DNA of 64,000 nucleotides, from NCBI GenBank assembly GCA_963693365.1, contig CAVNZM010000011.1:2294001-2358000 (forward strand), read 5' to 3'. This DNA comes from Amoebidium appalachense (Eukaryota > Ichthyosporea). How positions within the stretch are numbered: position 1 is the first letter of the stretch; every line of letters starts with the position of its first letter. This document shows positions 47,996 to 59,950 of this stretch, in pieces. A program made the position numbers and the translations under genes. Under the pieces are notes generated by a model, which was not told the origin of the DNA, did not search any database, and saw only the letters and a list, made by a program, of their open reading frames with translations.

Positions 47996-49319
47996 GGCGA
48001 ACAAAGTCGCCACTGCGAGGGCACACGGAAGAGAGAGTAGATTGCCGTCAAAGTGTACGACGAATAATGGTAGCCGGCAAGTCTGGTGGTGCCTGGTCTA
48101 TGGCTATTATTGACAGGTTTTTTGGGGATAAGAGCGTAGATGGCTTGGTATGCGAGCTGTATTGGAGCTTAGCTTCTGGCTCGCAATTTCATTGCGAGTG
48201 AAAAGAAGCCATTTTGAAGTTACGTTATGTAGGTGCAATTTTTGCGTACCATTTATTGATCAACAGCACATTAACTCAACCTAGTGTGCCTGAAATCATG
48301 AGAAAACGAATCAACCTGTTTCCTTGCGTCACCTAGAGCCTTCAGTTGGGAAAGATGAGCTATTTAGTGCTACAGCCTGTAACAAAGGTGGCGGGCCCCG
48401 TTGAACTTCAACTCCTGGCCAGCAGTCAGAGAGCGCCTGCCTTCTTGTGAAAGAAACTAGAGCCCTTAGATTAGTGATAAGATTGTTGAGCACCCTGCGA
48501 GTGGAAACTATAGGCTTGCTGAATACTCTACACAACGACACGTGTGAACTTGTCGGCACAGACGCATACACAACACTAACACGTGTAAGCGGAAGGCGGT
48601 GTGTGTACTGAGTCTGTGACTGGCAGGTGTGTGAAATAACACGGCATTCCAGTATTAGTAAAATCAACCAATCAGCGGGCGGCATCTACTAGATGGCGGT
48701 GCGTAATAAAGCTAGGGGGATTCTTTCATCAACTAGGGGGCCAAAAGTCTTCGGAGCAAAGCCTTGCAAGGCAAAATGAAAACCTTGAAAGCTTAGCACG
48801 TAGGTTATGCAGGGTGGCAAAAACATACTGCAGCAATACAAAGCCTAGGTCTTGCAAACTGTTCTGCTAAAGTAGCTTGGCAGAGATTTTTATGCTCACC
48901 CGCGAGAATCTCTATGGTTCCTAAACATTTCAACGAAAGGATTGATTTGACAGCAGCTCACCTTGTTCCATTAGAATGACGGCCTACAGATGAGCAGAGA
49001 GCCGCACGAGAATCTAGCGTACATGGTCTTATATTGTTAAAAGGGGATCTCCCGTTGGTCTGCGTGCACACAGGTTGCAGGATGCATACAGCCCCTGCTC
49101 CATCATTTACGTGCTGAATGTGGGTGACGTTATATTGCTGCACTTACAAAGTAACGAGGGAAAACAAATACATCGCTCTGTGGAGTTGTTTGCCGAAACG
49201 CCGTCACCCTGCCTACACCAATGCAACCGTAGCGAGGTAGACAATACTTATGTGGCTCCACACTTCCCTGGACAGAGTATTCGTGTCTTGACACCAGTCA
49301 CTCTTTCACCCATGACAAC
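47996..49319. other. Divergent intergenic / 5' region of the 7TM kinase
   Basis: Separates the start of the beta-helix membrane gene (-) from the tentative start of the 7TM kinase (+). It is free of microsatellites and poly-G/C, unlike most of the window, as expected for a promoter or 5' exon zone. It holds the exon-like frame 49081-49323 described separately. Confidence 0.5.
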
Positions 49320-49323
49320 ATGA
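49081..49323 (+). CDS. Exon-like open frame upstream of, and overlapping, the 7TM kinase start
   Basis: After the acceptor-like GGTTGCAG an open frame runs ~80 codons (CSIIYVLNVGDVILLHLQSN, SVELFAETPSPC, VAPHFPGQSIRVLTPVTL) to a TGA at 49321-49323. That stop overlaps the kinase ATG (49320) in an ATGA, one frame apart. Composition is coding-like with spaced cysteines and an N-x-S site, suiting an extracellular domain. Either it is a real 5' exon of the receptor joined by splicing I cannot resolve, or an upstream frame, or an indel separates the two. Confidence 0.4.
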   Translation, partial: DAYSPCSIIYVLNVGDVILLHLQSNEGKQIHRSVELFAETPSPCLHQCNRSEVDNTYVAPHFPGQSIRVLTPVTLSPMTT

Positions 49324-50171
49324 ACGACACCACCGACACTGAGAAAGTCTACTGCCCGCTGCACTATGCGCGGCCCACGTGCGAAGAGTCCTGGGCCGAG
49401 TCCCTAGGCACCCAATACTTAGCATGGCAGATAATTCTAGGGATTACCGCCGGGTCACTTGCCTTATTTGGCCTGGTTAATCTCTACCGTCTGGTACGTT
49501 ACGACATACGTACGTTCCCCTTTGCACTGACGGCTCAGCGTGTGGTTAACCTGTCGGCCACGTTCATCACCATTCTGCTGCTGCTGAGTGAGCCGGACCT
49601 GTGGGGATTTAGAAACATCGTCCCTAAGGACTTTGTCACCTTGACAGAGGGTAAACCCCTCCCCCCCTCCCCCCCTTCCCCCACCCCTCCCCCACCCCAC
49701 CCGCCAGATTTCTTTGCGCTCCTTGTCACCAGCCCCGTTCCCAACCCTGCCCCTGCCACTACTGTCCCGTGCACATCTGCCACTGGCACCCGACTTAATC
49801 TATAGCACTCTCCCTCCCCCCCCCTCCCCCTGCTCCCTCTCCCATCCTCCACCTCATCCTTTCTGTGTCGACGTCTGTGCACATAATTTTGGATATCACT
49901 CCCTTAAGGTGAAAATGGATGCTAATTTCATAATTTGACCATTGACCTTTGTGGTTATCTTCTATCACATTCTGCTGTCATCCACCCCCTTGCTTTCCCC
50001 CCCCCCTTCCCCCCCCCAACCTCCACCTGCACAGGCAACACACACACCCTCTCTCACCTTCTTACCCGCTTTTCAAAGTACATACACGCTTTCTCTCCGC
50101 CTATGAGCATCCATATCTTTCTTTGCCCCCCCCTATCTCTCCTCTCTCTCTCTCTCTCTCCTCTCGCTCTC

Positions 50172-50248
<77 letters not shown>

Positions 50249-50272
50249 TCTCTCCCTCTCTCTCTCGCTCTC

Positions 50273-50315
<43 letters not shown>

Positions 50316-51724
50316 CCCCCCTCTCTCTCCCTCCCCCTCCCCCCTCCCCCCCCTCACTCTCTCTCCCCTCTCCCCCGTTCTCTTCTTCCCCGCCCCGCCC
50401 TCCGCAACCCCCCCCCCCCCCCCCCCCCACCCCCCCCACCACCTGATCCCGTCGCTCGCTACCTCTGCTAATGATCCTTTTCCTGACGATATCCTAATTC
50501 ATCTCCTCTCCCCCCCTTCCCCCCCTCCTCCCCCCTCCTCCCCACCCACCCACCCACCCCCGCCCCTCCATCCCTCCTCTCTCCCCGCCCCCAACACCAC
50601 CCCTCCATCCCCCCTCTTCCCCCCAGGTCTCCTAGCGACTGCTGTCTACACAACACTGTATGTTGTGACTCTGGACTGGGTGGGACTGATTGCCCGGCTG
50701 GGGGGAAATGACACCTGGCTGGGCCGACACATAACGTGGGTCAGACGCACAAACATTGTGCTATTAATAGGATTCTGGGTGGGCCTGTGGGGGTTGCTCA
50801 TATTGGAAGCCATTATGGACACCAATAATTGGGTGTGGGGGGTCAAGTTTGCTAAGACAATTCTATTTATGTGCAATGTTGCATGTGTGCTGGGCCTGGC
50901 CATGCTATTAATAGCTACCATCATCAATGTGCTGAGGACCGTGGAGGCACCCGAAGACAGCCACCAGCATGTGCAGGTAGTGGGCCAAGCACCCTCACTT
51001 CATGCACACACACACAAGCACAGCTGTGCACACACACACGCACCGAAAGAGAGAGAGGGAGAGGGAGAGGGAGGGAGAGGGAGACCACACATGCACACAC
51101 ATTTATGCCTCAAGTACTCCCCAATAAGCTACCCCGCTGAACACACACACGGCACACTTTCCCTCCTACACGTTCGTGGATTATCCCCCCCCCCCCCCCC
51201 CTCCCCCCACGGGGGGAGCCACCATGCTTACTGGCACACACTTGTACTCTGGGTGGGAGCACACACCGGATTTATGCAGTCGGTCAAGAATCACGTAACC
51301 AACTCATGACATGCCCATCCCCTGCACCCATCCCCCCCCCCCCCCCCCCCCCCCCCCCCGTGCGCTCAGCCCAACTCTCCACTAGCCCTCAGACCATACA
51401 TTCACCATAACTCTTGGGGGTGTGATTGTTGTGTGCATATGTGTTGCCTGCTGCCCCCTCTACTTGCTCCCCCCGCCACCAGTATCCTCATATCAACATG
51501 TGTCCATCTGCCATCATCTCTCATCCCCCCCCCCCACCACCACAACCACCACCACGGTACCGTAAACCCTCACTATTCCCGTACGTGCCCCCCCCACCCC
51601 TCCCCTCCTCCTCCTCCGCTACTTCCTACATGAAAGTTCAACCCGGCCGTCATGTTTCATTACCTACCCCTTTCATCTCTTCCCACACGTGCTCTCCCGT
51701 GCTCTCGGATTCTGACCCTCCCCT

Positions 51725-51795
<71 letters not shown>

Positions 51796-54700
51796 TCAAG
51801 TGGCAGTGGCGAGCAGCCCAAACAGCGCCCGGTGTCAATCCTCCTTCCCCCAACCGTCACAGAAGAGAGAACCAGAAGACTCCAAGACCGCATGGGGGCT
51901 ACAGGGTTAAAGTGGTGGTGGTTCATGTTGGTGTCGAACCCAAAGGGACATGGGGTACAGGGGGGACGTAAACATGGGGTGAGGGCAGTGAGAAATATGG
52001 CTATGCTACAGACGATGGTTAGGCTGGGCACGGTGTTTGCTGTGGGGGGACTGGTGGCGTTTGGTTGGTTGGGATATAATGCGGTGTGGATCATGATGAA
52101 GAGGAGGACCGATAAGGAGCCCGATCAGGTGGGTGAATATGCCGACATGTTTTTTATTTATTCCTTTTTTATTTGTACTTTTCTCCATTATTCTTTTTTC
52201 TGGCTTTGGCTTTGGCTTGGCTTTGGCGACTTCTTCTTCTTTTTCTTCTTCTCTTTTTTTCTTCTCTTTTCTCTCTCTCTCTCTCTCCTTTTTTTTTTTT
52301 TTTTTTTTTTGGTTGTTGTTGTTGTTGTTGTTGTTGTTGTTGAAGTTTTTTTTGGGGGGGGGGGGGGGGGGGGGGGGGGGGAGGGGAGGGGGGAGAGTGG
52401 AAGGGGGGGGTTGCTCTTCTTGATTGGTTTGCTTTCATATCCCCTTGTTCCATATGGCCTCAATCAAGCTTGCGAGTTGCATCTTTGATTGACCCTTCAC
52501 CTCTCCCTTATGCTGTCGTGTTTCAGATCTTCGATGGCTAATTGCTTATTCGTAGCCATTGGTAGCAGTCTTCCCCCCCCCCCCCCCCCCCCTCTCCCCC
52601 CCCTCTTCCCCTAAATAGCCAACCAACCAACCACCCACCCACCCACCTGCACATTTCTCGATCTATTTTATTCATCAGGACGGTTTTGTTATTTGACTAT
52701 CTCTTACACACACCTCATCCTACCCTCACCTGAATATCGGCCCGGTTTGAAAGTCTGCTTTGTCTGCCCACTTGTTTTTTTTTCTGTTTTATCGAGTAAG
52801 TTTTTCTTGTCTTCATGCATCCTCCCCCTCCACCCCCCCCCCCCCCCCCCTCCCCGCTCCGCCCCGCCCCTCCCTGCCCGCTGCCCCTCCTCCTTCGCCA
52901 TTTCCCTTCCCCCCTCCCCCCCCCCCCCCCCTCGTACCGTGTTCCGCATTCAAACCCCCCCCCCCCCCCCTCCCCCCACCCCCCTCCCTCCCCCCAATGC
53001 CCCTCACCACCACATCTACTAACAACGTGTGTCTGTGCAGGTGCCCACGACCTGGTACGGCTTTGTAGCGCAGTACGTTATCCCCCAGCTGGCATACAAC
53101 ATGGTTGTACTGTTTGGCTTCTTCTTCTTCCGCTACAGAGCACTGCATAGGGGCAGTGTCAGGCCTACAGACTTTGTGGTGTTGGATAGGCTGGGCGAGG
53201 GCCAGTTTGGTACGGTATACAGGGGGGTGTTGACGAGGGGTGCTGCAAGGTTACCTGTGGCTATAAAGCAGGTGTGTGGGTGGGTGGCATGTGTTGTTGG
53301 CTATGAAATGTGACGGTGGAATCTTATTAAACTGACTAGTCAACATGTGCATGCCCATTGTTGCTCAGCGTTCTAATATTAGTCTTGCATGGTTTTGCAC
53401 ACCTGGGACCAACCAATCAACATCCATTTCTTTGGAGCTAGCCAACCAGTCACATTCATTACTGTGGAGTTAACCAATCACATCCATTACTAGGAATCTG
53501 ATCATTATAACCAATCGATTGCATCCATTCTGTGGTGCTATCAAATGGCAGCTCAAGGATACGGTGGCCAGTCGTGCCGATGAGGCTGCCCTGCTCTGGG
53601 AGGCAGACATGATGATGGCCGTGTCGAGTGAGCATGTGGGCAGGTGTGTGTGTGTGTGGTGTGTGTGTGTGTGTGTGTGTGTGTGCACGTGTGTGTGCCT
53701 GAGTGCATGCTTGTGTTTGCGTGATGTGTCTGTGTCTGTTTCTCTCTGTGTATGGGTGTGTGTAGATGTCTGTGCATATGGGCGTGCCTGCACATTGTTG
53801 TGTATGTGTATCTTTTTCCAACAGTTGTGTGCGGGTCTCTGTGTGTGCATGTATGTATGTGTGGTGCTCACTTCCGGGGGGAGTGGGGGGAAGGGGGGGG
53901 AGGGGGGGGGGGGGGGGTGTTAACAAACGGATATGGTGCTCATGCTTTGTCTCCTCCCCCCCGCCCTCACCCCTGAATGGATCGAAACTCGGGTACTGTG
54001 GATGACTTGGGCGCACCCTGATGATGGGCTCTGCTTTTTATGCATACTCTTTATGTGTGATTTACACTCTGCATCGTGTTCATCGATTTTAATATGTGCT
54101 TCATACTCTATACGGCATTCTAACCCTTCCCCCCCCCCCCCCCCCCCCCCCCCTCCCCCGCTTTACTTCCATGCAACCGGGCATGGTTGCTCTGTGTCGT
54201 GCATCTGTAAGCACATACGCATTTTTCGCTGCACTGCATTAGTTTGCACACACATATTCACCGTTTTGCTCACCTTGCTTGCATAAGCAACCCTGCTCGT
54301 CTTTGATCAAGACGGGTTGACCCTCCCAAGTTCAGTTGATGCTGCTGTCTGAGTTGGAGAGTCGTATATACGCGGGCTAAGGGGTCGAAACTCAGACGCA
54401 ATTGATGACTTGGGCCCTCCCTGAGGATGGGCTCTGCTTATGACGCATACTGTGCGCATGGCTATGTTGCATACTTGAATGTTTGCCTTTGCATGTGTCC
54501 TTTGTGTATGCGTACTTCGTACCGTGTTCCACATTCAAACCCCCCCCCCCCCCCCCCTCCTTCCAGGCTTGAGGGACTATCCTATGCTGATGGTGCCCTG
54601 TACATGCTGATCGAGTTTGTGGAGGGGGGTGACCTGAGGGCTCATGTGCGCAGACTGGCCCAGCAGGGCATACCTATGCCACTGGGCCAAAGGCTATTTA

Positions 54701-54938
54701 TAGCTGCACAAATAGCAAATGGCATGGCTGCAGTGGCAGCGGCTGGGTTGGTGCATAGAGACCTCGCGGCTAGGAACTGCATGGTGCAAGTGGTGTGTGC
54801 TTCCTCCCCCCCCCCCCCCCCCCCCCCCTCCCCCCCTCCCCCGGTAACCAAAATATACACACACACACATGCATATGTGTGTGCGCGCGTGCACGTACAC
54901 ACACACACACACAACACACACACACAACACACACACAC

Positions 54939-55010
<72 letters not shown>

Positions 55011-56330
55011 ACCACCACCACCACCACCACCACCACCACCACCACCACCACCTTCCTGCCCTTCTCACTCCGTGTGTAATGTCTTGAAACCAGTGAAAAC
55101 ATTATGTAGGGTGAATGAGAGAGTGGATAAACCCATGTGGTGTTGCGTGTTTTGTCTGGGTGCGCATTGGTGGGAATGTGCATTGTACCTATCGTTTGAG
55201 ACCGGTAAGTACTCTCCCCTCTCCCCTCCTCCCCCCGGGTCCTCCTGTCCGCCTGCCAATCTAGCTCCTTTCCCTGCCCCATTTTCACCGCTCTCCATAT
55301 GTTTAACCCCCTTCCCCCCTACCTTCTCCCCCCCCCCCCCCCCCCCCCCCCCCTTCCCCCTCCCCTTTCCTCTCTCCATCCACCCCCTTTTCCCCACACA
55401 CACAGACGCCCAGTGGGCCACAAATCAAGATCAGTGACTTTGGGCTGGCCCAGAGGATGGGCCCCAATGGGCAGTACGTCAACCCAAGAGACAGCGCCCT
55501 ACTGCCTCTGTGCTGGTCGGCACCAGAGGCACTAAAGGGGGGAGTGTGGAGTGAGTACAGCGATGTCTATGCATTCGGCATCACCTGGTAAGTGCTATGG
55601 TATATTTAGTGCTTTGCATCTATATTTGGGTTGCTCCTGGGTGTGTGGGATGTAGTGCACAAAGATATTTGACAAGGCACCACATGTTTTGCTTTCGTTA
55701 CTGCCCAATCATTCCCTAAGCTGATGCCTGTCTGTTCCTTTTCCTCTGTGTGTGTTGGCGAAGTTAGAGCGTGCACTTTATTGTTTTTGTAGTGATGCTT
55801 TACCACTGCATGGAGGGTATGGTGGTTCGATGGTGTAGTGTGTGGGTGGCTGGACACAGTTATCAACACAACTGCTGTCACCGAAATACATGGTGCAGCT
55901 ACGGCAATAGGAAGTAAACCTACACGTGTACACATTCACTGATATTACCCGCCGCCCTCCCTCTCCCCCCTCCCCCGTCCCTCTCTTCTTTTTTTGCTTT
56001 GCCCTCATGCTTGCTCCTCCCATGGCTCCCGAAATTACATGCAGAAATATCCCTGAGAACTCGTAAATCCAAGCAACCTGGATATCAGTAATATCCGCAT
56101 AGCTACAATGGTGTTTGCACGCTCACACACACAGATGTACGAGCACGCAAGGTGTGCACAGATCGGCGCGCACCTTTAGCAACCACGGCACTTTGGACAC
56201 GTTACTTTTTGTAATTCTAGTTGGCTGGGCATGCAGGTGGGAGCTGGAGCAGAGCACCGGGGAGACACCAATGCGGGGCAAACCTGACAGGCAGATGGTC
56301 GAGGCCGTGGTGAATGGTGCGTTTGTGGGT

Positions 56331-56381
<51 letters not shown>

Positions 56382-56487
56382 GGGTGGGTGGGTGTGGGTG
56401 GGTGTGGGTGGGCGGGTGGTTGATGGGGGGGTGGTTGGTGGAGGGGGGGGGGGGAGGGGGAAGACCTTGGTGTGTTTTTTTTTTTTT

Positions 56488-56518
<31 letters not shown>

Positions 56519-57801
56519 GGGGGGGAGGGGGGGGGGGGTGTACGTGCGTGCGTTTTTGTGTGGGCGTGGGTGTTGGGGTGTTTGTGTGCGCGTGTCTGTG
56601 CATGTGTGTATGTGTGGGTGTGTGGGTGTGTGGGTGTGTGGGTGTGTGGGTGTATGTGTGCGCGCGTGTGTGTGTATGTGTGTGTGTTGTGTTGTGTATG
56701 CGCAGGCACAGGCGCATGCATGTGTGTTGTGGATGGATGTGGGTGTGGGTGGGTGGGTGGGTGGGTGGGTGGGTGGATGGGTGGATGGGTGGGTGGGTGT
56801 GCATGTGCCCCTGCACATGGCACGTACCGTGCATGTGGCCTGTGCATATGCATGCAGGCCGGGCGTAGGTAACATTTGCATATACATGACTGTGTGCATC
56901 TATGTATACATGTGGGGTGAGCTGTATGACAGAGTTGACTGGCTGATGTGGCAAACTCGCAGATGGAGAGATTGTGATTGTGGTTGTGTGGTCTAGGTGC
57001 ATACATGCTCCAGCGTGTGTGTGCATTAGTGTGTGCACGGTCAGTGTGAGCATGTGTACGTGCATCTGGGTTGTAGGTTGTGACAGTGGCCGCGGTGCGC
57101 TGGTGGATGTGCGTGTGTGGCTCCTCCAAGGGGGGGAGGGGATGGAGTAGTACAGGAGGTGGGATCAGGGGAACGAAGAGTATGAATTCTGTTTTTTGAC
57201 ATGGTCAGATTCACAACATAGGTCTTTTTCTGACCCATCCCCCCCCCCCCCCCCCCCCTCCCCGCCCCCCTCCCCCTCCCCAAATGCAGGATTAAGACCT
57301 GTGAGGCCCCCCAATACCCCCACGCCCATCTGGCAGGCAATGAGCAAGTGTTGGCATGGGGATGTGAGGCAAAGGCCCAGCTTCAAAGAGATAGAGCGGG
57401 AGATAGCAGCCATGGGTGAAGGAAATGAACTAAATTACAGTAGAGACGTTGTAGGGTTGAAGGTCATACCAAGTATGACTGGCAGCGTGGATGGGGGTTT
57501 ATATACGGAAATGGCGGGTGTGGGGGGGTTGTATACGGAAATGGTGGTAGAGCAAGATGATACATATGTGGAATTGTTGAATGCGGCGAATAATACGCAG
57601 GCGCGGATGTCCAGGCCTGTGAGTATGTGGGCTGGGCTGTCAGCAGCATTGCAATTTGGGAGGATGGCTAGGGCAAGTGGTGATACTCTGAGTATTGGGG
57701 GGGCATCGGTAGCTATGAATGTAAGGAGGAGGAGTGAGAGTGGGGCAGGGGCGGGTAATTTAAAAGTCATGGAGAATGATGTTATTGTGGGTGATGCATG
57801 A
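49320..57801 (+). CDS. Seven-transmembrane receptor fused to a cytoplasmic tyrosine kinase
   Basis: Nine exons join in phase to 771 residues: 49320-49650, 50627-50976, 51814-52128 (acceptor uncertain), 53041-53271, 53552-53643, 54567-54789, 55406-55587, 56237-56316, 57290-57801. Seven hydrophobic helices: ILGITAGSLALFGLVNLY, LSATFITILLLLS, LLATAVYTTLYVVTLDWVGL, IVLLIGFWVGLWGLLIL, ILFMCNVACVLGLAMLLI, VFAVGGLVAFGWLGYNAVW, YVIPQLAYNMVVLFGFFFF. An outside N-terminus places the C-terminus in the cytosol. The kinase follows directly: LGEGQFGTVYRG (P-loop), VAIK (lysine), WEADMMM (helix C Glu), HRDLAARNCM (tyrosine-kinase catalytic loop), KISDFGLA, LPLCWSAPEAL, DVYAFGITWWE, CWHGDVRQRPSF. All catalytic residues are present, so it should be active. 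The tail carries two LYTEM motifs and DDTYVELL. The N-terminus may be longer. Confidence 0.85.
50137..50326. repeat. (CT)n tract
   Basis: About 190 bases of CT/CTCC in intron 1 of the 7TM kinase, continuing into C-rich sequence. Ser/Leu and Arg/Glu frames across it are artefacts. Confidence 0.95.
52261..52383. repeat. CT, poly-T, (GTT)n and poly-G composite
   Basis: Successive pure runs of CT, T, GTT (about 9 copies) and G in the intron after exon 52128. Confidence 0.9.
53407..53540. repeat. Four degenerate CCAAT-bearing repeats
   Basis: Units of ~30-37 bases with the core AACCAATCacATCCATTact recur four times just upstream of exon 53552. Each carries CCAAT or a one-base variant. Similar ATTGG/CCAAT-rich patches occur at 42450-42640 and 43290-43510, and inside the last TAF1C exon (3265-3345). 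Confidence 0.75.
53977..54560 (+). mobile_element. Two tandemly placed copies of a poly-C-ended dispersed repeat
   Basis: Copy A (about 53980-54150) and copy B (about 54383-54557) share TCGAAACTC, GATGACTTGGGC, CCCTGAxGATGGGCTCTGCTT and a GCATACT. Each ends in a short conserved block (CATACTCTATACGGCATTC; CGTACCGTGTTCCACATTC) plus xAACC and a poly-C run. A minus-strand relative sits at 17577-18001 after what looks like a retroelement C-terminus. They are most simply short (~160 bp) copies of the 3' end of a retroelement, or a SINE derived from it. Confidence 0.5.
54896..55051. repeat. (CA)n followed by (CCA)n
   Basis: CA with AACA interruptions, then about 14 CCA units, in the intron between kinase exons ending 54789 and starting 55406. 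Confidence 0.95.
56330..56380. repeat. Poly-G tract
   Basis: A ~50-base G run starting within 15 bases of the donor at 56317, followed by GGGT repeats, poly-T and a second G run (56498-56538). Confidence 0.95.
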
Positions 57802-58347
57802 GAGTGGATGGATTTGCATGTACTGTACATATACTAGTATCACTCTTAGTGATGAATGGCTATTGAGAATGACTGGTTCATATGAGAGCTCTGAATGTAT
57901 GTAGACTTTGTGTACATGCCGACATTTGTTCATTGACTGTAAAAAAATAACGTAGGCTCTCATTTTCTACAGTTCGACCATGTATCACACTTTGCTGTTT
58001 CCATGTGTCATTTCTGAGACTACACGAACCCCTCCCCCCCTCCCTCCGTCCCTCCCGTACCTTCTCCCCCCCCCCCCCCCCCCCCCTCCCCCCCCCCCCC
58101 CCCCCCCACTCTCTCTCCCTCCGTCCCTCCCCCCTCCCCCTCTCCCCCCCCTTCCTCCGGACCCGGTGCCCTCGTCATATCCACCACGTGCAACATTACA
58201 CCCTCGAAAGGTTCGGTATTTTGTATTTGCGTGTGCACATGTGTGGAGTCACATTTTGTGTGATGTGTGCGTGTGTGTGCCGTGGTTGTTGTTGTTGTTG
58301 CTTTTGTGGTGGTGGTGGTGGTGGTTGGGGGGGGGGGGGGGGGAGGG

Positions 58348-58402
<55 letters not shown>

Positions 58403-58834
58403 AGGGGCTGCTACTCGGCTAAAACGAGGCTACCGTTAATGTAGCACGAGTGCTCGGTTCAATTTGGCACTTCAAGATCATCAAGATTCTTCAGCTGAAG
58501 ACCGCACAGCTTAACGGATTAATTAACGTCGATGATTCCCGTTCTGCCTGCAAGGAACGGGAATAAAAACAGCCATAAAGAGGGACTGCAATTTTTTATT
58601 GGCAAGTGTTGCTGTTGGACCAGTCGAGCTCCACGTTATCCCTCTTTCCCCCCCCCTCTTCGACACCACACAACCATATCTAAGTGACACGTGTGTATAT
58701 AGAGCATGCATTCACATGTTCTACATGCACACGGTGCCTTCTAGTAATATAATACACCGCAGGTTTACAAAGTTTTAACACGGCTATGTGGCCGGACCGA
58801 TCCCAGTTCACATAAGTAGGTGACGCAGAGGGGA

Positions 58835-58868
<34 letters not shown>

Positions 58869-59389
58869 GATTTTGGAGTGACTTTCGGGAGCCGCCTGTA
58901 CAATTCAAGTGCTGAATCAGGCCAGGCACCTCGACACTCATGTTGATCAGATTCTGCGCAGTACAAAGGCGATTTTTTTGATTAGCAAAAGGGTGTCTTC
59001 TCGGACTGGGTGTTCAGTTGCATGTCCACGTTCAGATACAGTTTTTACAGCTATGCTTCCCTGCAGCAGCATGTAGTCGATATGTGCCCAATTGCTGGGA
59101 AAGAGAGTAAGTGAGTGGGTCTGAGCGAGTGGGTGAGTGAGTGAGTGTGCGTGCACGTGTGTGGGTGTGGGTGTGTGGGTGTGTGGGTGTGTGTCAGTGT
59201 GTACGGTGTGTGTGTGTATACATATGTGTCAGTGTGTGTGTGTGTGTCTCTGTGTTTTTTTTTTTTGGAGGGTGGGGGTTTGGGGGCGGAGGTGGGTTTG
59301 TGGTGTGTGCATGTGCCTGTGTTTGTGTGTGCGTGTGGGGCCGTGGGGACAGGGGGGAGGGGGGGAGGGGGGGAGGGGGGGGGGGGGGG

Positions 59390-59421
<32 letters not shown>

Positions 59422-59950
59422 TTAACTTTTTCAACCGTTTCTTTTTTCATGCCCCTTCTTGCTGCAGATTCACTGTCTGCATATCCTACCTAGTTGTTAT
59501 TTTTATTCAACTTTAAGCCCCTTTGTGTAATACGTTGCTGGGCTGGATTCAATTATCACCATTTGATCAGTGACACGGTACAGGCGGTTAGGACGGTCTG
59601 GTATCTAAGACTTGTATCTCTTCTTGTTGCACGAAATACTACCTCTTATCTCTATAATTAGAACTTGCATTTTTACGTACACTCCAGCTTATCTATAAAG
59701 CTGCTATATACTACGATGGTAAATCTCCAAATACCTGAACACCTCCGGGGGGCACTAGGCAAGCCCTAAAATTACCTCCTTACTACCTGAGATTACCTCA
59801 TTACTATAGTATAATTGCCTCTTGAATCATTATATCCATCTTTGCCTAAATCTACATAATCGTTCCTTCAAAACTACGGGTACACACGTCTTCATGTGTC
59901 ATTGCATAAAACAACCTAGCTTTTTTCCCCCAAACCTATCCACAAACTAT
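57802..59950. other. Convergent intergenic region
   Basis: Between the stop of the 7TM kinase (+) and the stop of the PiT gene (-). It contains poly-C (58067-58107), a long poly-G (58327-58401), a perfect 10-bp hairpin at 58535-58564, a second poly-G (58840-58866) and GA repeats (59391-59414). No gene seen. Confidence 0.6.
58535..58564. other. Perfect inverted repeat next to AATAAA
   Basis: ATTCCCGTTC (58535-58544) and GAACGGGAAT (58555-58564) form a ten-base-pair stem with a ten-base loop. The second arm overlaps AATAAAA (58562-58568). It could be a 3'-end structure or a small palindrome without function. Confidence 0.5.

Noticed and set aside
48329-48685. 118-codon minus-strand frame in the divergent spacer
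   Set aside because: No signal peptide, family match or splice support; likely chance in microsatellite-free sequence.
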